Of a DNA stretch of 64,000 bases, positions 11,301 to 24,218 are shown piece by piece. The translations under genes were made by a program, and so were the position numbers. Under the pieces are notes generated by a model. It was not told the origin of the DNA. It worked only from the letters and a program-made list of their open reading frames with translations, and made no database searches. Positions within the stretch are counted from its first letter, which is position 1, and every line of letters starts with the position of its first letter. The stretch lies in assembly GCA_026545225.1 (NCBI GenBank), contig CM048847.1, positions 8,116,501 through 8,180,500 on the forward strand, given 5' to 3'. This stretch comes from Cornus controversa. Lineage: Eukaryota > Streptophyta > Magnoliopsida > Cornales > Cornaceae.

Positions 11301-14300
11301 TCAAGTGGTGAACAACTCGGGATACTTTGAGCGAACTTCTTATTCTCGCTCCCATGTAGCTTCTTCCACTCCGTGATGCCTCCAAAGCACCTTAACCAAT
11401 GGAATGGTTTTGCCCCGAAGCACTTGTTCTCTAGTGTCCAAAATCTGAATCGATCTTTCCTCGTATGACACGTCCTTCTCCATCTCAAGATCTGCCCAAT
11501 CAAGCACATGTGAAGGGTCTGGTTCATACTTCCTCAACATAGACACATGGAAAGTGTTGTGCAAACTTGACAATTGCGGTGGCAATGCCAAATGATAAGC
11601 AACCTCTCCTACTCGATCCAAGATCTCAAATGGCCCGATAAATCATGGTGCAAGCTTGCCACTATGACCGAACCTCATCAAACCTCTCCGTGGCGAGTCC
11701 TTTAGAAAAACATGATCCCCCACCTCAAATGCTAGTGGTCGTCGTCTCCTATCAGTATAGCGTTTTTGATGACTCTGAGCCGTAAGCAATCTCTGCCGTA
11801 TTACCTTGATCTTCTCCGTAGTTTCCCGAACTAAATTCGGTCCCAAAGAAATCGTCTCTCCAACCTCTGTCCAACAGACAGGTGACCTACACAGTCTACC
11901 ATATAAAGCCTCAAATGGAGCCATCTCAATGCTAGCTTGATAGCTGTTATTGTATGCAAACTCCACCAAAGGAAGGTGATCCTCCCAATTGCCTCGAAGA
12001 TCAAGTACACACGCCCGTAACATATCCTCCAAAATCTGTATAGTACGCTCGGACTGACCATCCGTCTGGGGATGAAAAGTCGTACTAAAGTGAAGGTCCG
12101 TATCAAGTGCTGCCTGGAAACTCTGCCAAAACCAAGATGTAAATCCCGAGTCTCTATCTAAAACAATAGAAACTGGCACGCCATGAAGCCTAAGGATCTG
12201 CTCAATATACAATCTACTGAGAGTATCCACATCATATGTCACTCTAATGGGAATAAAGTGAGCTACCTTCGTCAATCTGTCAACGACCACCCAAACTGCA
12301 TCGTGACCCTTCCTCGACCTTGGAAGCCCCGTCACAAAATCCATAGTGACATGCTCCCATTTCCACATAGCCACAGGCAATGGCTGCAACAACCCCGCTG
12401 GTCTCTGATGCTCGGCCTTCACTTGTTGACAAGTGAGGCACCTCGCCACAAACTGAGCTACATCCTTTTTCATACCCTTCCACCAATACTGTCGGCTTAG
12501 GTTATGGTACATCTTGGTACCACCTGGATGTACTGCTAGCCTCGAGTTTTGAAACTCTCTTAGAATCTCGTCCCGACAAGCTAAGGGAACAAACATCTTC
12601 CCTTGGAATTTTATGCTCTCATCTGAATGAACTGTCCATCCTTCCACTACTTCTCCACTCAAAATTCGCGTGCGAATAGCCTCAACCTCACTATCCTTCC
12701 TCTACTCTTCAATCACTCTACTCACAAGAGTTGGTTGAGCGATAAGAGTAAATAACACCGTCGGTCCATCATCCTCACTAAAATATAATCCTATTTCTGA
12801 GATGTCTTCCATCATCTTCCACTCGCGTATGGCTAAGCTCGCTAAGCTACCATGTGACTTCCTACTCAATGCATCCGCCCCTACATTGGCCTTTCCCGGA
12901 TGATATTGTAAGTCGAAGTCATAGTCCTCCATATACTCCATCCACCTCCATTGCCTCATATTCAAATCCTTTTGTGAGAAAAGGTATTTGAGACTTTTAT
13001 GATCCGAGAACATTTCAAACTTCTCGCCATACAAATAATGTCTCCACACCTTAAGTGCAAAGATCACCGCCGCCAACTCCAAATCATGTACCGAATAATT
13101 TTGTTCATGTGTTTTCAATTACCTCGAACCATACGCCACTACTCGTTCGGTTTGTATTAGCACACATCCCAAACTGAGTCGTGCAGCGTCACAATAAATT
13201 GTGTACCCCAACCCACGTTCCAAAATGATCAAAATTGGAGCCGAAGTCAACTGACTCTTCAATTCCATGAATGCATGCTCGCAAGCATCATCCCATACAA
13301 ACTTCACTCATTTTTGGGTAAGCTTTGTCATAGGTGCAGCTAGCCTCGAAAAGTCCTTCACAAACCTCCGATAGTACCCGGCCAATCCCAAGAAACTACG
13401 TATCTCAAATACGCTCTTAGGTCTTTCCCAACCCATCACCGCCTCTATCTTGGATGGATCTACGGAAACTCCTCCTTCGGACACAACATGCCCAAGGAAT
13501 TTAACTTCCGCTAGCCAAAATTCACACTTCTCGTACTTGGCATATAATTGATGTTCTCTTAAGAGTTGCAACATAATCCTCAAGTGACCCTCGTGCTCCT
13601 CTTCCGAAGACGAGTACACTAGGATGTCATCAATGAACAGAACCACAAACTTGTCCAAGTAAGCATTGAACACTCTATGCATTAGATCCATGAATGCCGC
13701 CGGTGCATTTGTCAAACCAAATGGCATCACCAAAAATTTATAATGCCCGTATCGTGTGTGAAAAGCGATTTTCAGAATGTCTGCCTCTCTAATCCCCAAC
13801 TGATAGTAGCCCGATCTCAAGTCTATCTTTAAGAAACACCTTGAACCCTTAAGTTGATCGAATAAGTCATCTATCCTTGGCAAGGGATACTTATTTTTGA
13901 TCGTTGCCCGATTCAACTTCCTATAGTCAATGGAAAGCCGCAAAGACCCGTCCTTCTTCTTAGCAAAAAGAACCGGAGCTCCCCAAGGCGATGTACTAGG
14001 GCATACAAATCCCTTGTCTAGTAGCTCTTGTAATTGGTCCTTCAACTCTTTCAACTCAGCCGGTGCCATTCGGTACAGTGCCATAGAAATGGGCGCGGTA
14101 CCTGGAGCAAGATCTGTCACAAACTCCACTTCTCGTTTCAGAGGCAACTGTGTCAATTCCCCCAGAAATACGTCCATAAACTCACACACTACATGAGGAA
14201 GCTCTCCAAGTGTCTCATCATCACCATCAACAAGTAGGCTTGCCAAGAAATACCCAAGCCCTTTCCGATCACTAGAACCAAGTGGAGACGACAAGTAGAA

Positions 14301-14879
14301 GTCATCCCGCTCTCCCACAAAACAAATTCTAACACCTTCCGGCATATGCAAGGTCACTCTTCCCTTGTAACAATCAATGTTGGCTCTATAGGTCGATAGC
14401 CAATCTATACCCAAGATCATATCAAAGCTAGTCATATCGAGAAGGATGAAATCAAACACTAATCGGTGTCCTGATATCTCGATCTCGCAAGATCAGCATA
14501 CTCTACTCAAAGTTACCCTACCCCCAACTTACGTATCAATGGACAAGGTCGAATCCAAAGATGACACCTCCAACCCCAAAGCACAAACAAATGCACATGA
14601 AATAAATGAATGCGATGCACCCGAGTCCACTAAAACCCTAGCCCACGAACTAGATACAAGAAATATACCTCGGACTACTGACGGTCCTGCCGAGGTCTCT
14701 AATGGGATAAGAGTAAAGGCATGGCCCTGTGCTCTCTGGCCCTGCTGTCCCATACCCTGATATCCAGACTGCTGACTAGGAGCACTAGACGCAACTCCTC
14801 TAGCCGGCGCCCGCGAGCTCTGAGCTGAAGGCACTGTCTGTGGTGGTGGCAATGCCCTGGAACCTGACTGTGAAGCAGT
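11301..14879 (-). pseudogene. Element A pol (protease, RT, RNase H, integrase, chromodomain-like tail)
   Basis: Read on the minus strand, protease has the VDSGASHSFI active-site motif near 14650. Reverse transcriptase (about 14150-13450) has [20 protein letters not shown] and the catalytic LFIDDIL at 13622-13640. RNase H (about 13300-12780) has the [16 protein letters not shown] end. The integrase zinc finger has CLTCQQVKAEHQ, the core has VTMDFVTGLP, DRDSGF and HPQTDGQSE, and a chromodomain-like tail ends near 11340. In-frame stops are at 14529 (TAA), 14493 (TGA), 13308 (TGA), 13119 (TAA), 12702 (TAG), 11643 (TGA) and 11340 (TAA). Most of these fit C-to-T changes in CAG, CAA or CGA codons still visible in relatives. 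The fold and catalytic residues are otherwise preserved, so decay is recent or the copy was made from a defective parent. Confidence 0.92.
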
Positions 14880-15912
14880 AGACTATGCAAGACGCTGCTG
14901 TGAACTCATACCACCCTGTGCACCCTTCTTTTGTGGACAATCCTAGCTCATATGCCCCAACTGATGACAATTGAAGCACCTCTTCTCTGCCACTGAAGGA
15001 ACTTGTCCTTGTGTACAGTCAGCCATTCTGTGTCCTGGCTTCTGACAATTGTAACAAACTATTCTAGATTGGAAGGATTCAGAAGGTATAGCCACAGAAG
15101 TCACAGATTGAGTTTGTGGCCCTTGTGAGGATGACTCACCATTCTTTCGCTTCTTCTTAGCACGGTTATCCGCAAGAGATCTCGTGGCCCTTGCTTGGTT
15201 CTATGCTTCCCTAATCCTTTGGTTATCATTACTAAACCCCTCGGCTACCAATGCCCTCTCCACCACTGCTGCATAGTTGGTCAGACCTAGAAGTCCAACT
15301 CTATCTCCCAAATACCGGTCGTAGGCCCCAAATAAACTGCTTAACCTTCAACCCTTCTGTTGGAATTATTTCCTTGGAAAACCGAGCCAAAGATGTGAAT
15401 TTAGTCTCGTATTCCATCACCGTCATGTTGCCCTGAGTCAAGTTGAGGAATTCTCTCCTCATACTATCCCTTACTGTCACTGGGAAGTACTTTTTAAGGA
15501 AGAGTACTTGAAATGTGTCCCAATCCATAATGTTGGTGTCATGGTAATCACCGATGAACTTCCACCAACGACTAGCCTCATCTACCAAATAGTGCGTGGC
15601 CACTTTCACCCTCAATTCTTCCTCTATTTCAAGTACGGTGAGAAGCTTGATAATCTGATCTAACCAATTTTCTGCTACCATGGGATCGGATCCCCCAGAA
15701 TAGGTTGGTGGATTGTGTTTCTTAAAGTGTCCCAGTGCCGTTATAATTTGGCTAGAAGGAGCTGCTCTTGGTGGAGCTTGTGTCTCCTCTTGAGTTTCCC
15801 ACTGTGTCTCCCTCGTAATTTGGCGCATTGTAGTGACCATGTCGCGCATGAATTGCTCCCCTCCAATAGGGACCACTTCCGGTGTCACTTCACGAGCTCT
15901 TCTTGGTGGCAT
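14880..15912 (-). pseudogene. Element A gag (capsid and zinc knuckles)
   Basis: It starts at ATG 15910-15912 (MPPRRAREV), about 225 bases inside the primer-binding site, which fits a retrotransposon leader. The capsid domain holds the conserved stretch around ASRWWKFIGDYHD and LNLTQGNMTVMEYE (about 15600-15400). Two CCHC knuckles follow near 15040 and 14960; the second has a TAG at 14943-14945 in place of the usual tryptophan. Comparison with the sister gag at 34107-35800 shows one extra G near 15315 that shifts the frame (the original frame continues after it). A further TAG is at 14883-14885. The protein would assemble particles if intact; here it is broken. Confidence 0.88.
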
Positions 15913-16136
15913 CCTTCCGTATGGATGACAAGAAGATACTTAAAAATTCAATGCATGAATGTCATGTCCAATTCACTTCATGCATACTCAACATACTTAT
16001 ATACTTCATAAGTAGCATATCATATCAAACACATAAGCACATAAAAATTTTCCATGCAATATGCACTTAATCTACTCCTCACAATTCCATATGTGATCCA
16101 ACCATTTCCCGTAGTCCCTAGGTATTACGACCAAGC

Positions 16137-16148
16137 GCTCTGATACTA
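16137..16148 (-). other. Primer-binding site of element A (tRNA-iMet)
   Basis: The minus strand reads TAGTATCAGAGC, one base away from the plant consensus TGGTATCAGAGC, and begins 3 bases inside the 5' LTR. It primes minus-strand DNA synthesis from initiator tRNA-Met. Confidence 0.88.
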
Positions 16149-16151
16149 AGT

Positions 16152-18877
16152 TGTCACGCCCCGGTTTCCAACACCCGGTTAGGAGCGAGGGAAACGGGGG
16201 TGAATCCATAATTTCACCTCAAGTTCCCACACCTTAATCTCATTATAATCTATTCTATTGCGGAAGCATTCTATATGCACACCTTCAAGTGGCATTAGAT
16301 CATCAATGGCCCTTGCAATTGATTTTCACCTTTGGTTCCATACGTATAAACCACTAAGTTCTGGACCTCAACTTTTTTTTTTCACAGATAGAATTTGATT
16401 ATGAAACCTACACCATTGGATAGAGCTTTCAAAAATACTCAAGATAAAAAAAAAACCACACTCAATTCTGATTTAAAACGAAGAAATTACATCGAAACGA
16501 AGTTTGGACAATTTTTGAACCTTGCTGTGAATAGTAATCTCGATATTCATCTCGATTAATCGAGATTTTTTACCCCATCAATTGAAATAAACACCCTCTC
16601 GGTATCTTGGACCTGTATTATTTCGATCAATCAAAATGGGGACTTCGATTGATCGAAACTACCCCATTCTGGACCTCAAAAATACTCAGATTTTGCAACC
16701 ATTTCGATCAATCGAAATGGGAGTTTCGATCAATCGAAATGGACATTTCGATTGATCAAAATGCACTTCCCAGCAATTCCCAAAACACCTATACAAGATC
16801 CATTTGAACTCAAATGTCAACCAAACCACCTTGGGTCATTCATAAAACATATAAATCATACTCACACATCAACCTACACATTTGAATCTCAAATCTTGTA
16901 TAATCATAGAAAATTCATCCAAAGTCCACCATGCACATAAAATTCAAGTGAACCAAACATCCTCATTTTTTTTCAAAGGTGATCTTCATTAACCCAACCA
17001 TACAATCTAACTTATACATTGAGATCCTACAACCATGATTCCAACATAAATCCACAACTCTAAACATTCATATCCACGAAATTAAGATACAAGAGACAAA
17101 AGAATACATTCATCCATTTAAATTCTGAATCCATACATAATCCACGAAACCATACATATAAGAATTCAAATAGCCCTTTTTGCATACATTCAACAAGTCT
17201 CAAATGAAGGAAGCCATTATACATACATTTCGCAAAAATCACTTTCCTACAAGTGTGGCACTTACATTTCGATTTCACATACATAAGAAGAAACAAATGT
17301 AAAGGCAACACCACAAACATTGTCTACATGCCACAAGCCGGCATGGACATTTATCTACATCTCAAAAGAGCAAAAAGCTAATCATGCTTCGTCTTCCATT
17401 GGCGCCTTATCTGAAAATGTTTTGTATAAAGGGGTGAGCATCTCAACGGCTCAGTAGAAATGATCCACCCATCCCCACTCTAACCCGTAAGCCATGCATG
17501 AATGCACGTGCTCATGCATTTTTACCCAAACATCCACATTTTTCAAATCATGCATGATGCTTCACATAAAATGCAAATACATATGTATATATATATATAT
17601 CGAATTGGACAAGTCACAACTTATATATATATATAACTCACACCAAATCAATTCAAAGGGGGTTTTCTCATCACTCCAATAGTAAGGGTCTCTTCGGCAC
17701 CCAAACTCTGCTTGTGCTTTATCGGTTTACTAATCTGAAGGGAGTACCTCCTCTTGGCCAAGTTTTGGGTCTTTCACCCTAGGGGCCTTCCCCTTATCTT
17801 AATTTCACACTCATACCCCAAAATCATCATATAGTGCATATAATCACACCAATGCACATAGTCACACAATGCATGCATTTTTTCTCAAATCAATACATTT
17901 TCCTTCCAACTCAAGATTGTCACAATGCTATTAAACTCACATCATGAAAATCACTATGCTCGTGGATTTTGCTAGAAAATCACATTTTTCATGTTTTCAT
18001 CAAACAAACACATTTTTACACCAAAAGCATTATAGTCACATTTGCACATACATACCATGCATAAGCCCTAACTAACATGTTGGACACTTATGCACGCATA
18101 AATCACCATGATATACATATATATATATATATATATATAGACCTAGGTTCAAGAAATCAAAAGCTATCTCTTATGATATTTAGAAAGGGACCACAAGATC
18201 AAAGTAAAAGTGAGTCTAGCACCCCTACCTCAAATTGGAAGAGCTTCCAATTGATTTCCCCCAATCTCTCAAAACTCAACTTCCTCCGAAATGATTTTTG
18301 AACCGATCAATCTCGAGCCCTCGATGCGTAGATCGTTTCTTCCTTCTTCGGTGAAATCAAAATCCCACTCTAAGGCCCTCAAATCTAGTGAAGAAGAGGA
18401 GGAGATGAAGCTTGTACGTATAAATGTATATATCTCTCTCTCTCGGTTGCTGGGATGAAAAATGAGAGAAGAGCTGATCTCTCTTAGTATTTATAGCTAA
18501 GTGGCCTCCTCATAATTACTAGTTTGCCATCACCTTTTTGCAAAACCTTCTCGTGCTCATTTTCGGAGTTCTGAAACTCAGATTGACACGAAATCAACTC
18601 CGTTGCGCGTCAAATATTTTATTTAAGCTATCCTCCAATTTTGAAGTCATTCTGACACTTTTAAATTTTCTGGACCCACAAGGCCCGCGCCCCTAGGTTG
18701 ACCAAACACAAAAAAAGTCAACTTTTGCCAAAAGTCCCCAAAACTTCCCAAAACCCTATTCGAATCCTCTAAACATGTTCCCTGCATTCAAAACATGTTA
18801 AACATCATTTAAAATGTATTTAAAGCAATAAATGACAAAAATTGAAAAACCGGCCAAAATTGGGCACGATCTCTACA
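16152..18877 (-). repeat. Element A 5' LTR
   Basis: Partner of 8514-11254 with the same termini; differences are scattered substitutions and short indels (for example an extra ATTTTATTTAAGC near 18613). It carries the promoter for the minus-strand element by position; I could not pin down a TATA box. The five bases after it (18878-18882) are the second CCCTT duplication. Confidence 0.93.
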
Positions 18878-18882
18878 CCCTT

Positions 18883-19386
18883 TCTCTCCTTCGATTTCTC
18901 CCTCTCCCGATTTCCCTCTCTTTTCTTCTTTCCTTTTCTTCCTCCCTTTCTTTTTCCTTTTCTTTTTCTTCCTCTCTTTTTCTCTTTCTCGGCTGACCAC
19001 CCATTTCTCTTATCTTCTACACTTTCTTTACACACCACATATTATTTATGTATATAATATATGTATATACTACCATACATGCATATATACGTACTTATAC
19101 ACAGGACAACCACATATTTATATATGTGACCACCATTCCCTTACAATTGCATATAAGCCCGCAACATATTTATAAGTTAATATAAGTATACCCACCATAA
19201 CTATATATATATATATGTATCCCTATATATATATATATAACTATATCCTCCATCAATATACATACAATTCCATATATATTTATATATACATGTAAATCCA
19301 TGTTTTCCCAAAATTAATTAACTCGGAAAAAATCAATCCGGTCCAACAATGGTCCAGAACTGGTTAAAATAATTCCGGTCCTTACA
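18883..19386 (-). repeat. Element B 3' LTR, right part
   Basis: Continues the LTR broken at 8513. The junction reads through when compared with the uninterrupted inverted copy near 30400-30440. It is pyrimidine-rich at first (18883-19030), then rich in TATATA runs, and ends with CCGGTCCTTACA. Confidence 0.85.
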
Positions 19387-20091
19387 ACCTCCCCTCCTTC
19401 AAGGAATTTCGTCCTCGAAATTAACATAGTCTTGGTCTTTCCAAAACTAATCCATACCGGACGTTATTCTCACCAATAATTGTCACTTTCTCTTTCCACA
19501 TACCCCAGGTGCTACACTTGCAACACCTACTCGAAAACACTCAAGTCTGGCACAATCAGTGTATCTCAACTGCTTTAGTCTCTACCTCAAGACCTACGCA
19601 GTCCATCTCTATCTCTAGTCTAAGGCAACACCTTCGACTAATCATACCTATCGCTCACAGTGATTCTCCCGTATAATCTGGGATTATTAATACTCAAAGT
19701 CATTCTATCATTATCAAACATGACTCTCAATCTGGCATACTATTCCCGGGCTTAGTCCAATATCCTGGGCATCATCACCACACAAACCACATCAATCCAG
19801 TGCACATTACAAGCGCACTCACCCGCAAGGCACATGACAGTGTACTCGCCGATACCAACCACATAAGCGGTGTACTTGTCGAAACAAACCACACAAACCT
19901 GCCCAGTCTCATAGACTACAACCCGCTGGAACCCAATGCCAAGTCTAGGATCTTACATCCCACTGATTTCACAACCTCACTTTTCAAATAATGAATCCCA
20001 CTTACCCGTTATCCTAACGGACGTTTTCGACTTCCCGGTTATTTATCCATTCCTTTCCAGCATCTCACTTCATCTCACATAATCCAAACGT

Positions 20092-20093
<2 letters not shown>

Positions 20094-20133
<40 letters not shown>
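20094..20133. repeat. (TA)n microsatellite
   Basis: About 20 uninterrupted TA units. Similar shorter runs occur near 7260-7288, 10013-10030, 18116-18140, 23871-23904 and 57896-57920. Confidence 0.95.
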
Positions 20134-20135
<2 letters not shown>

Positions 20136-21983
20136 AGACGTTGTAGACATCACCTATTCGTTGATTCCAAGAATTAGATTGCTTCCGAGTCCTCATTCGA
20201 CCATCTCAATAACACATCTTAGACATACCCTGTCTAGAATCCCAGTAATCACAATACCACTGATAACCTTAGTCAATTAACTGACTCCTAGTCCTCAATT
20301 GTCGCGCAAGATTACAACGCTAATGCAAACTATTATCAAACTCTCGGTTTGGAAAGTTCCAAGGCAAATCATGCCCTTCTTCATTAACACTAGACTCCTA
20401 CTCCAAAGTCTATCACAAGATGTCTATTTCAACATCATAATCCACTCGGTTTCAAACCTCTACCCAGGTTTACCAATCCTTAAAAACTGGAATTTCTAGG
20501 TGACTACATGTCACCATTAGTCATGTGACGCAAAATGCAACACAAAAAAAAAGGTAATGCACAATCACATAAATCAAGTCTACCACATAGCATATAACAT
20601 ACAACATGCTAATTAAATAAACATGTACCATGCATGATATGACATATGATGCATCAAATCAAATCAAAACCCTAGCCCTCGAGCTAACATTAGGAAAATA
20701 CCCCTGACCATACATGGTCCTGGTACTTCCTCTGCTTGAGCAAGTGTGAAACACGGCCCAGTTCCCCTAGTACACACACATACTAGAACACAAAATCTAG
20801 AGTAGTTCAAACCAACCTACTCTCATCCTCTGTACTCATTGGTAAACACCTACCAATCTATCCGCCTCTATAGTCTAAGGTAGTATCCTTGACTATTTAT
20901 ACCAATCACTCTCAGTGATACCTCCCCACTATTGGGAATCCTTCATCTATCGTCATCCGGATGAAACAACTCAACAACCACAAGAGCCGGTGTATTCTAA
21001 GAGAAGCACTAATCCAAGAAAAATGTCTGGCTAGGCCACTTTTCCCAGTTAGCCCAACCTCGGTAATATGCCTTCCTTGTATTCCATCTCAACCTCAGTT
21101 GCCTACCCTAGGCAAAACACTCATCAACCACAAATCATAAGCCCCTAAGTATCCGTAAGGACTCAAACACTCGCAACCTTCCTTACGGTATCTTCTCATT
21201 TCTCACTAATGAGACTTAATCACCAACGTGTCCCAAAGGTCAACGATACAAATCATACATAATCAGTGGAAGCATTTCTCACACATCAAAACCATTGATT
21301 TCAAGGGTCATTCTCAATATGGAATCCCACGTGCATAACACACTCACCTATTCACTCATTCCAAGTTAACTCAACTCACTTTCAGGACTCATCAATTCGT
21401 TTGTTTAAAATATGAATCTGAAACCTACACCATTGGATAGAGAATCCAAAAACACTCAATTTCAAAAAAGAATCACTTGATTCGAATTTGAAATGACCAA
21501 GTTATGCCTATTTCAAAATTTAAAAATCTGCATTAGTTGACTTGTCAGTCGACTTATGAGTGCCTCAGTCGACTTATGAAATGCATTAGTCAACTTATTT
21601 GCTGCTCTAGAAAGCTTTAAAACACACTGCCAACGTTAGTCGACTCATAGAAATAGTCAACTTATTCCACCTAGAAACCCCACTTAACACATTTTTAACC
21701 AAATTCCACCCCACACCTCATATCTAAACCTTTCCAACACATGAAACTCATCTAACAACACCCAAATCATCTAGAAAAACCATATTATCATACCCGTTTA
21801 TTAAATAATACATTTGAATCACAAAGACTACAAAATCCAATAATCCTCAACCCTTACCCGTCGCCCCTAGGTATCCCAACCTAGTGCTCTGATACCATTC
21901 TAGTATCAGGTACATAATCCAACCTTCTCAACCATACACACGATATGTCCATTCCCCGTCGTCCCTATGTAATCCAACCTAGA

Positions 21984-21995
21984 GCTCTGATACCA
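21984..21995 (-). other. Primer-binding site of element B (tRNA-iMet)
   Basis: The minus strand reads TGGTATCAGAGC, the exact consensus for initiator tRNA-Met priming, 3 bases from the degraded LTR end (TATCATGCCCC instead of TGTCACGCCCC). Confidence 0.85.
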
Positions 21996-21998
21996 TTC

Positions 21999-23869
21999 TA
22001 TCATGCCCCGAGACCCGGACTGCCGGGACTCCCCCGGACCAACCCGAATCCCGAGTGTGAACCCGTGAGATCACCCTCACGCTATAACCACCACCTGATC
22101 ATACAATCTCAATTTCCTATTATTTTTACAAAAATTGGGCATGACCCATTCTAATAAATCAGATCCTGATACGTTATTCCTGCTTTAAATTCAAATGGAC
22201 ACTTTTGGGCACGTGTCCCCCCAGCATTTCAACAACATACATAAACAATTGAAATAATTTGTCTCAGTCCTTAAATGTCCGTCTCATATACAAACATCAA
22301 ATGAATGAAATACAACTGGAGGTATTAAATCAACAAAATTGCTCCATACATTTAAATCCAAATGTACAACATTTAGCTAATATCCAGGACGTAAATCAAA
22401 TTCTAAGGAATCTAGTCACTACCTTCGCAACCCGGTACTATCATCCCCCTAACTAACTCCGTAATCAACAATACCTGCAAAACCTGGGAGGGGGTGAGCT
22501 CAAAGGCCCAACAAGGTATGTAGAACCATACTATCATTGCTGCAGCAAGTCGATCCTCACATATTCCCAAAAACATACACATTTAAATATATCATAATAT
22601 TTAAATCATGCTTCTACTAGCATACATGGACCAACAATGCATATGGCAGTTCTAGCACATATAAGCATATAAATCTAGCATATGATTTTCGAAATCATTT
22701 TCAACACGCTTGAAAGCAGTAACCATCCAGCATCAATATGTATAAAGAACATATATGTCTAAACATTTACATAAAATGATGTAAATCGATTATCACACTC
22801 CCTACTCAACAAGTAGCAATCTCAGATGCAATGAAACACATTTAACATGTAGAGAATTTATGCATACAACACGACCATATCATAAGCAAGGTAGAATGTA
22901 ACATGACATGCACAACTCCCTCATCCTTCCCTCATATTGGTCTCCAATTCTCGTGGACAACCAATCCCACCTATAGAGGGTTACCTTTATTGGAATACCT
23001 CTTGAGAGTTACCTTTACCGGAATACCTCACTACACATCAATCCATGAGTGTACCTTGATCGGAATACCTCACGAGGGTTACCTTTACCGGAATACCTCG
23101 CCGTTTTACCGAATGGATTCCACTATTCACATTGCTTGCCTCCCTCACCATACCAATGAATATGAACCCCACAAATTTATCAAATGTACATTTATCAAAT
23201 GTACATTTATCATTTGCAACCAATGAGGTATTTAAGAACACACTCGTACAAATTCCCATTTAAGCATCACATATATTTGCAATGAACATGCTTCACACCT
23301 CCACATTTCACATAACCACATGTCCTTCACATTTTTCCCAAATTCACAAATCAATTCCAACATGTTCATAAATTTCTCTAAGGCATTTATAAACATACAA
23401 TCATATCAACCTACATAAATAGCATATATGTCCAATCTTGCATATAAGTCCTATATGCACTTATACTAGCATAAATATAATCATGCTTCCACTCAAGGCA
23501 CACATTTACTACAAGCAACTGGCATGCTTTCATCCACAATATATAACCATATATATATTCCATCACCATATATGTATTAAGGACATCTAAAACACTTAGC
23601 ACATCATAATTATGCTTTTCAAATGCTCGCCAAAACCATATTCATATATATAGCATTCATTTCCACTACTACCATAAATATATAGTCACATATATATTTA
23701 ACACCATGCATAAAAGCCACATATACATACAAGACAACACATAGCTAAACATGTATTATTTAGCATACTTTTTATACACTTTAATCTATTCCGTACATGC
23801 ACATCACAATGCAAGGAAGCATTTAAATTTAACATGCTTTCATATCTCAAATATATATATATATACACT

Positions 23870-23907
<38 letters not shown>

Positions 23908-24218
23908 CACATCCCACGTATATTCACAATCACCTTTATATATGTATATGCACATATATATATATATATACAACCACCACATATGATCAAATTAAGAAAC
24001 ATATGTAAATTAACCAACATAATAAAAATATATATGTAGGAGATAGAGGCAAGAATTAACTTGCCTTAGGTCCCGCTTTAACTGTGCCCGCGCCAGCGAA
24101 ACTGTCCATACCAAGCCTAGTCCAATCCCGTGTCCAAGTCACATACGAACCCGCTTTCTTTACTTTGTATCTCCATGCTTGACCCAATGAATTTGACGAG
24201 TCCAAGCCTCAAAACATA
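21999..24218 (-). repeat. Element B 5' LTR, truncated
   Basis: Near-identical to 5401-7599, including the repeat array (about 22975-23100) and TATATA runs. It stops abruptly at 24218, in the middle of a block that continues in the other B copies, where the sequence changes to an unrelated Tat/Athila-like repeat. One short segment, ATCAAATGTACATTT near 23180, is duplicated relative to the left copy. Confidence 0.85.

Larger units (their letters stand above)
8514..18877 (-). mobile_element. Complete chromovirus-type Ty3/gypsy element A
   Basis: A 10.4 kb minus-strand element with LTRs of 2741 (8514-11254) and 2726 bases (16152-18877), a five-base target duplication, a primer-binding site, a polypurine tract, and gag and pol in one orientation. 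The order protease, RT, RNase H, integrase, then a chromodomain-like tail (LWRHHGVEEATWERE), together with gag starting MPPRRAR, suggests a chromovirus of the Tekay/Del kind. A hand comparison of the first roughly 210 LTR bases shows 8 differences, so the insertion is moderately recent. Yet the coding region carries at least nine stops and a frameshift, so it cannot move on its own. It sits inside the LTR of element B. Confidence 0.93.
19387..21998 (-). mobile_element. Element B internal region with pol remnants only
   Basis: The region starts with the purine-rich tract and the AATTTCGTCCTCGAAATT block shared with element A. No long frame is left. At about 20640-20760 the minus strand still resembles the gag-protease junction of element A (AQAEEVPGPCMVRGIFL). 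A family D-like LTR piece with AGTCGACT palindromes lies at about 21400-21830, and the leader with GCTCTGATACCA appears twice (21886-21897 and 21984-21995). There is a (TA)n run at 20094-20133. I see nothing else that could code. Confidence 0.6.
5401..24218 (-). mobile_element. Ty3/gypsy element B, non-autonomous and nested
   Basis: A minus-strand element. Its 3' LTR is split (5401-8513 and 18883-19386), its internal region is 19387-21998 and its 5' LTR is 21999-24218, truncated. The LTR termini on plus are TGTCACGCCCC and CCGGTCCTTACA. A purine-rich tract (minus AGGAGGGGAGGT, 19387-19398) adjoins the 3' LTR and a primer-binding site (21984-21995) adjoins the 5' LTR. The internal region has no usable gag-pol, so B could only move with help, or it has decayed. 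Its left LTR interrupts pol coding at 5400. No target duplication can be scored because the right LTR is cut off at 24218, where a different repeat begins. Confidence 0.75.

Noticed and set aside
18842..19057. Low-complexity frames in a C/T-rich stretch
   Set aside because: They cross the border between LTR A and LTR B and consist of phenylalanine/serine or lysine/arginine runs.
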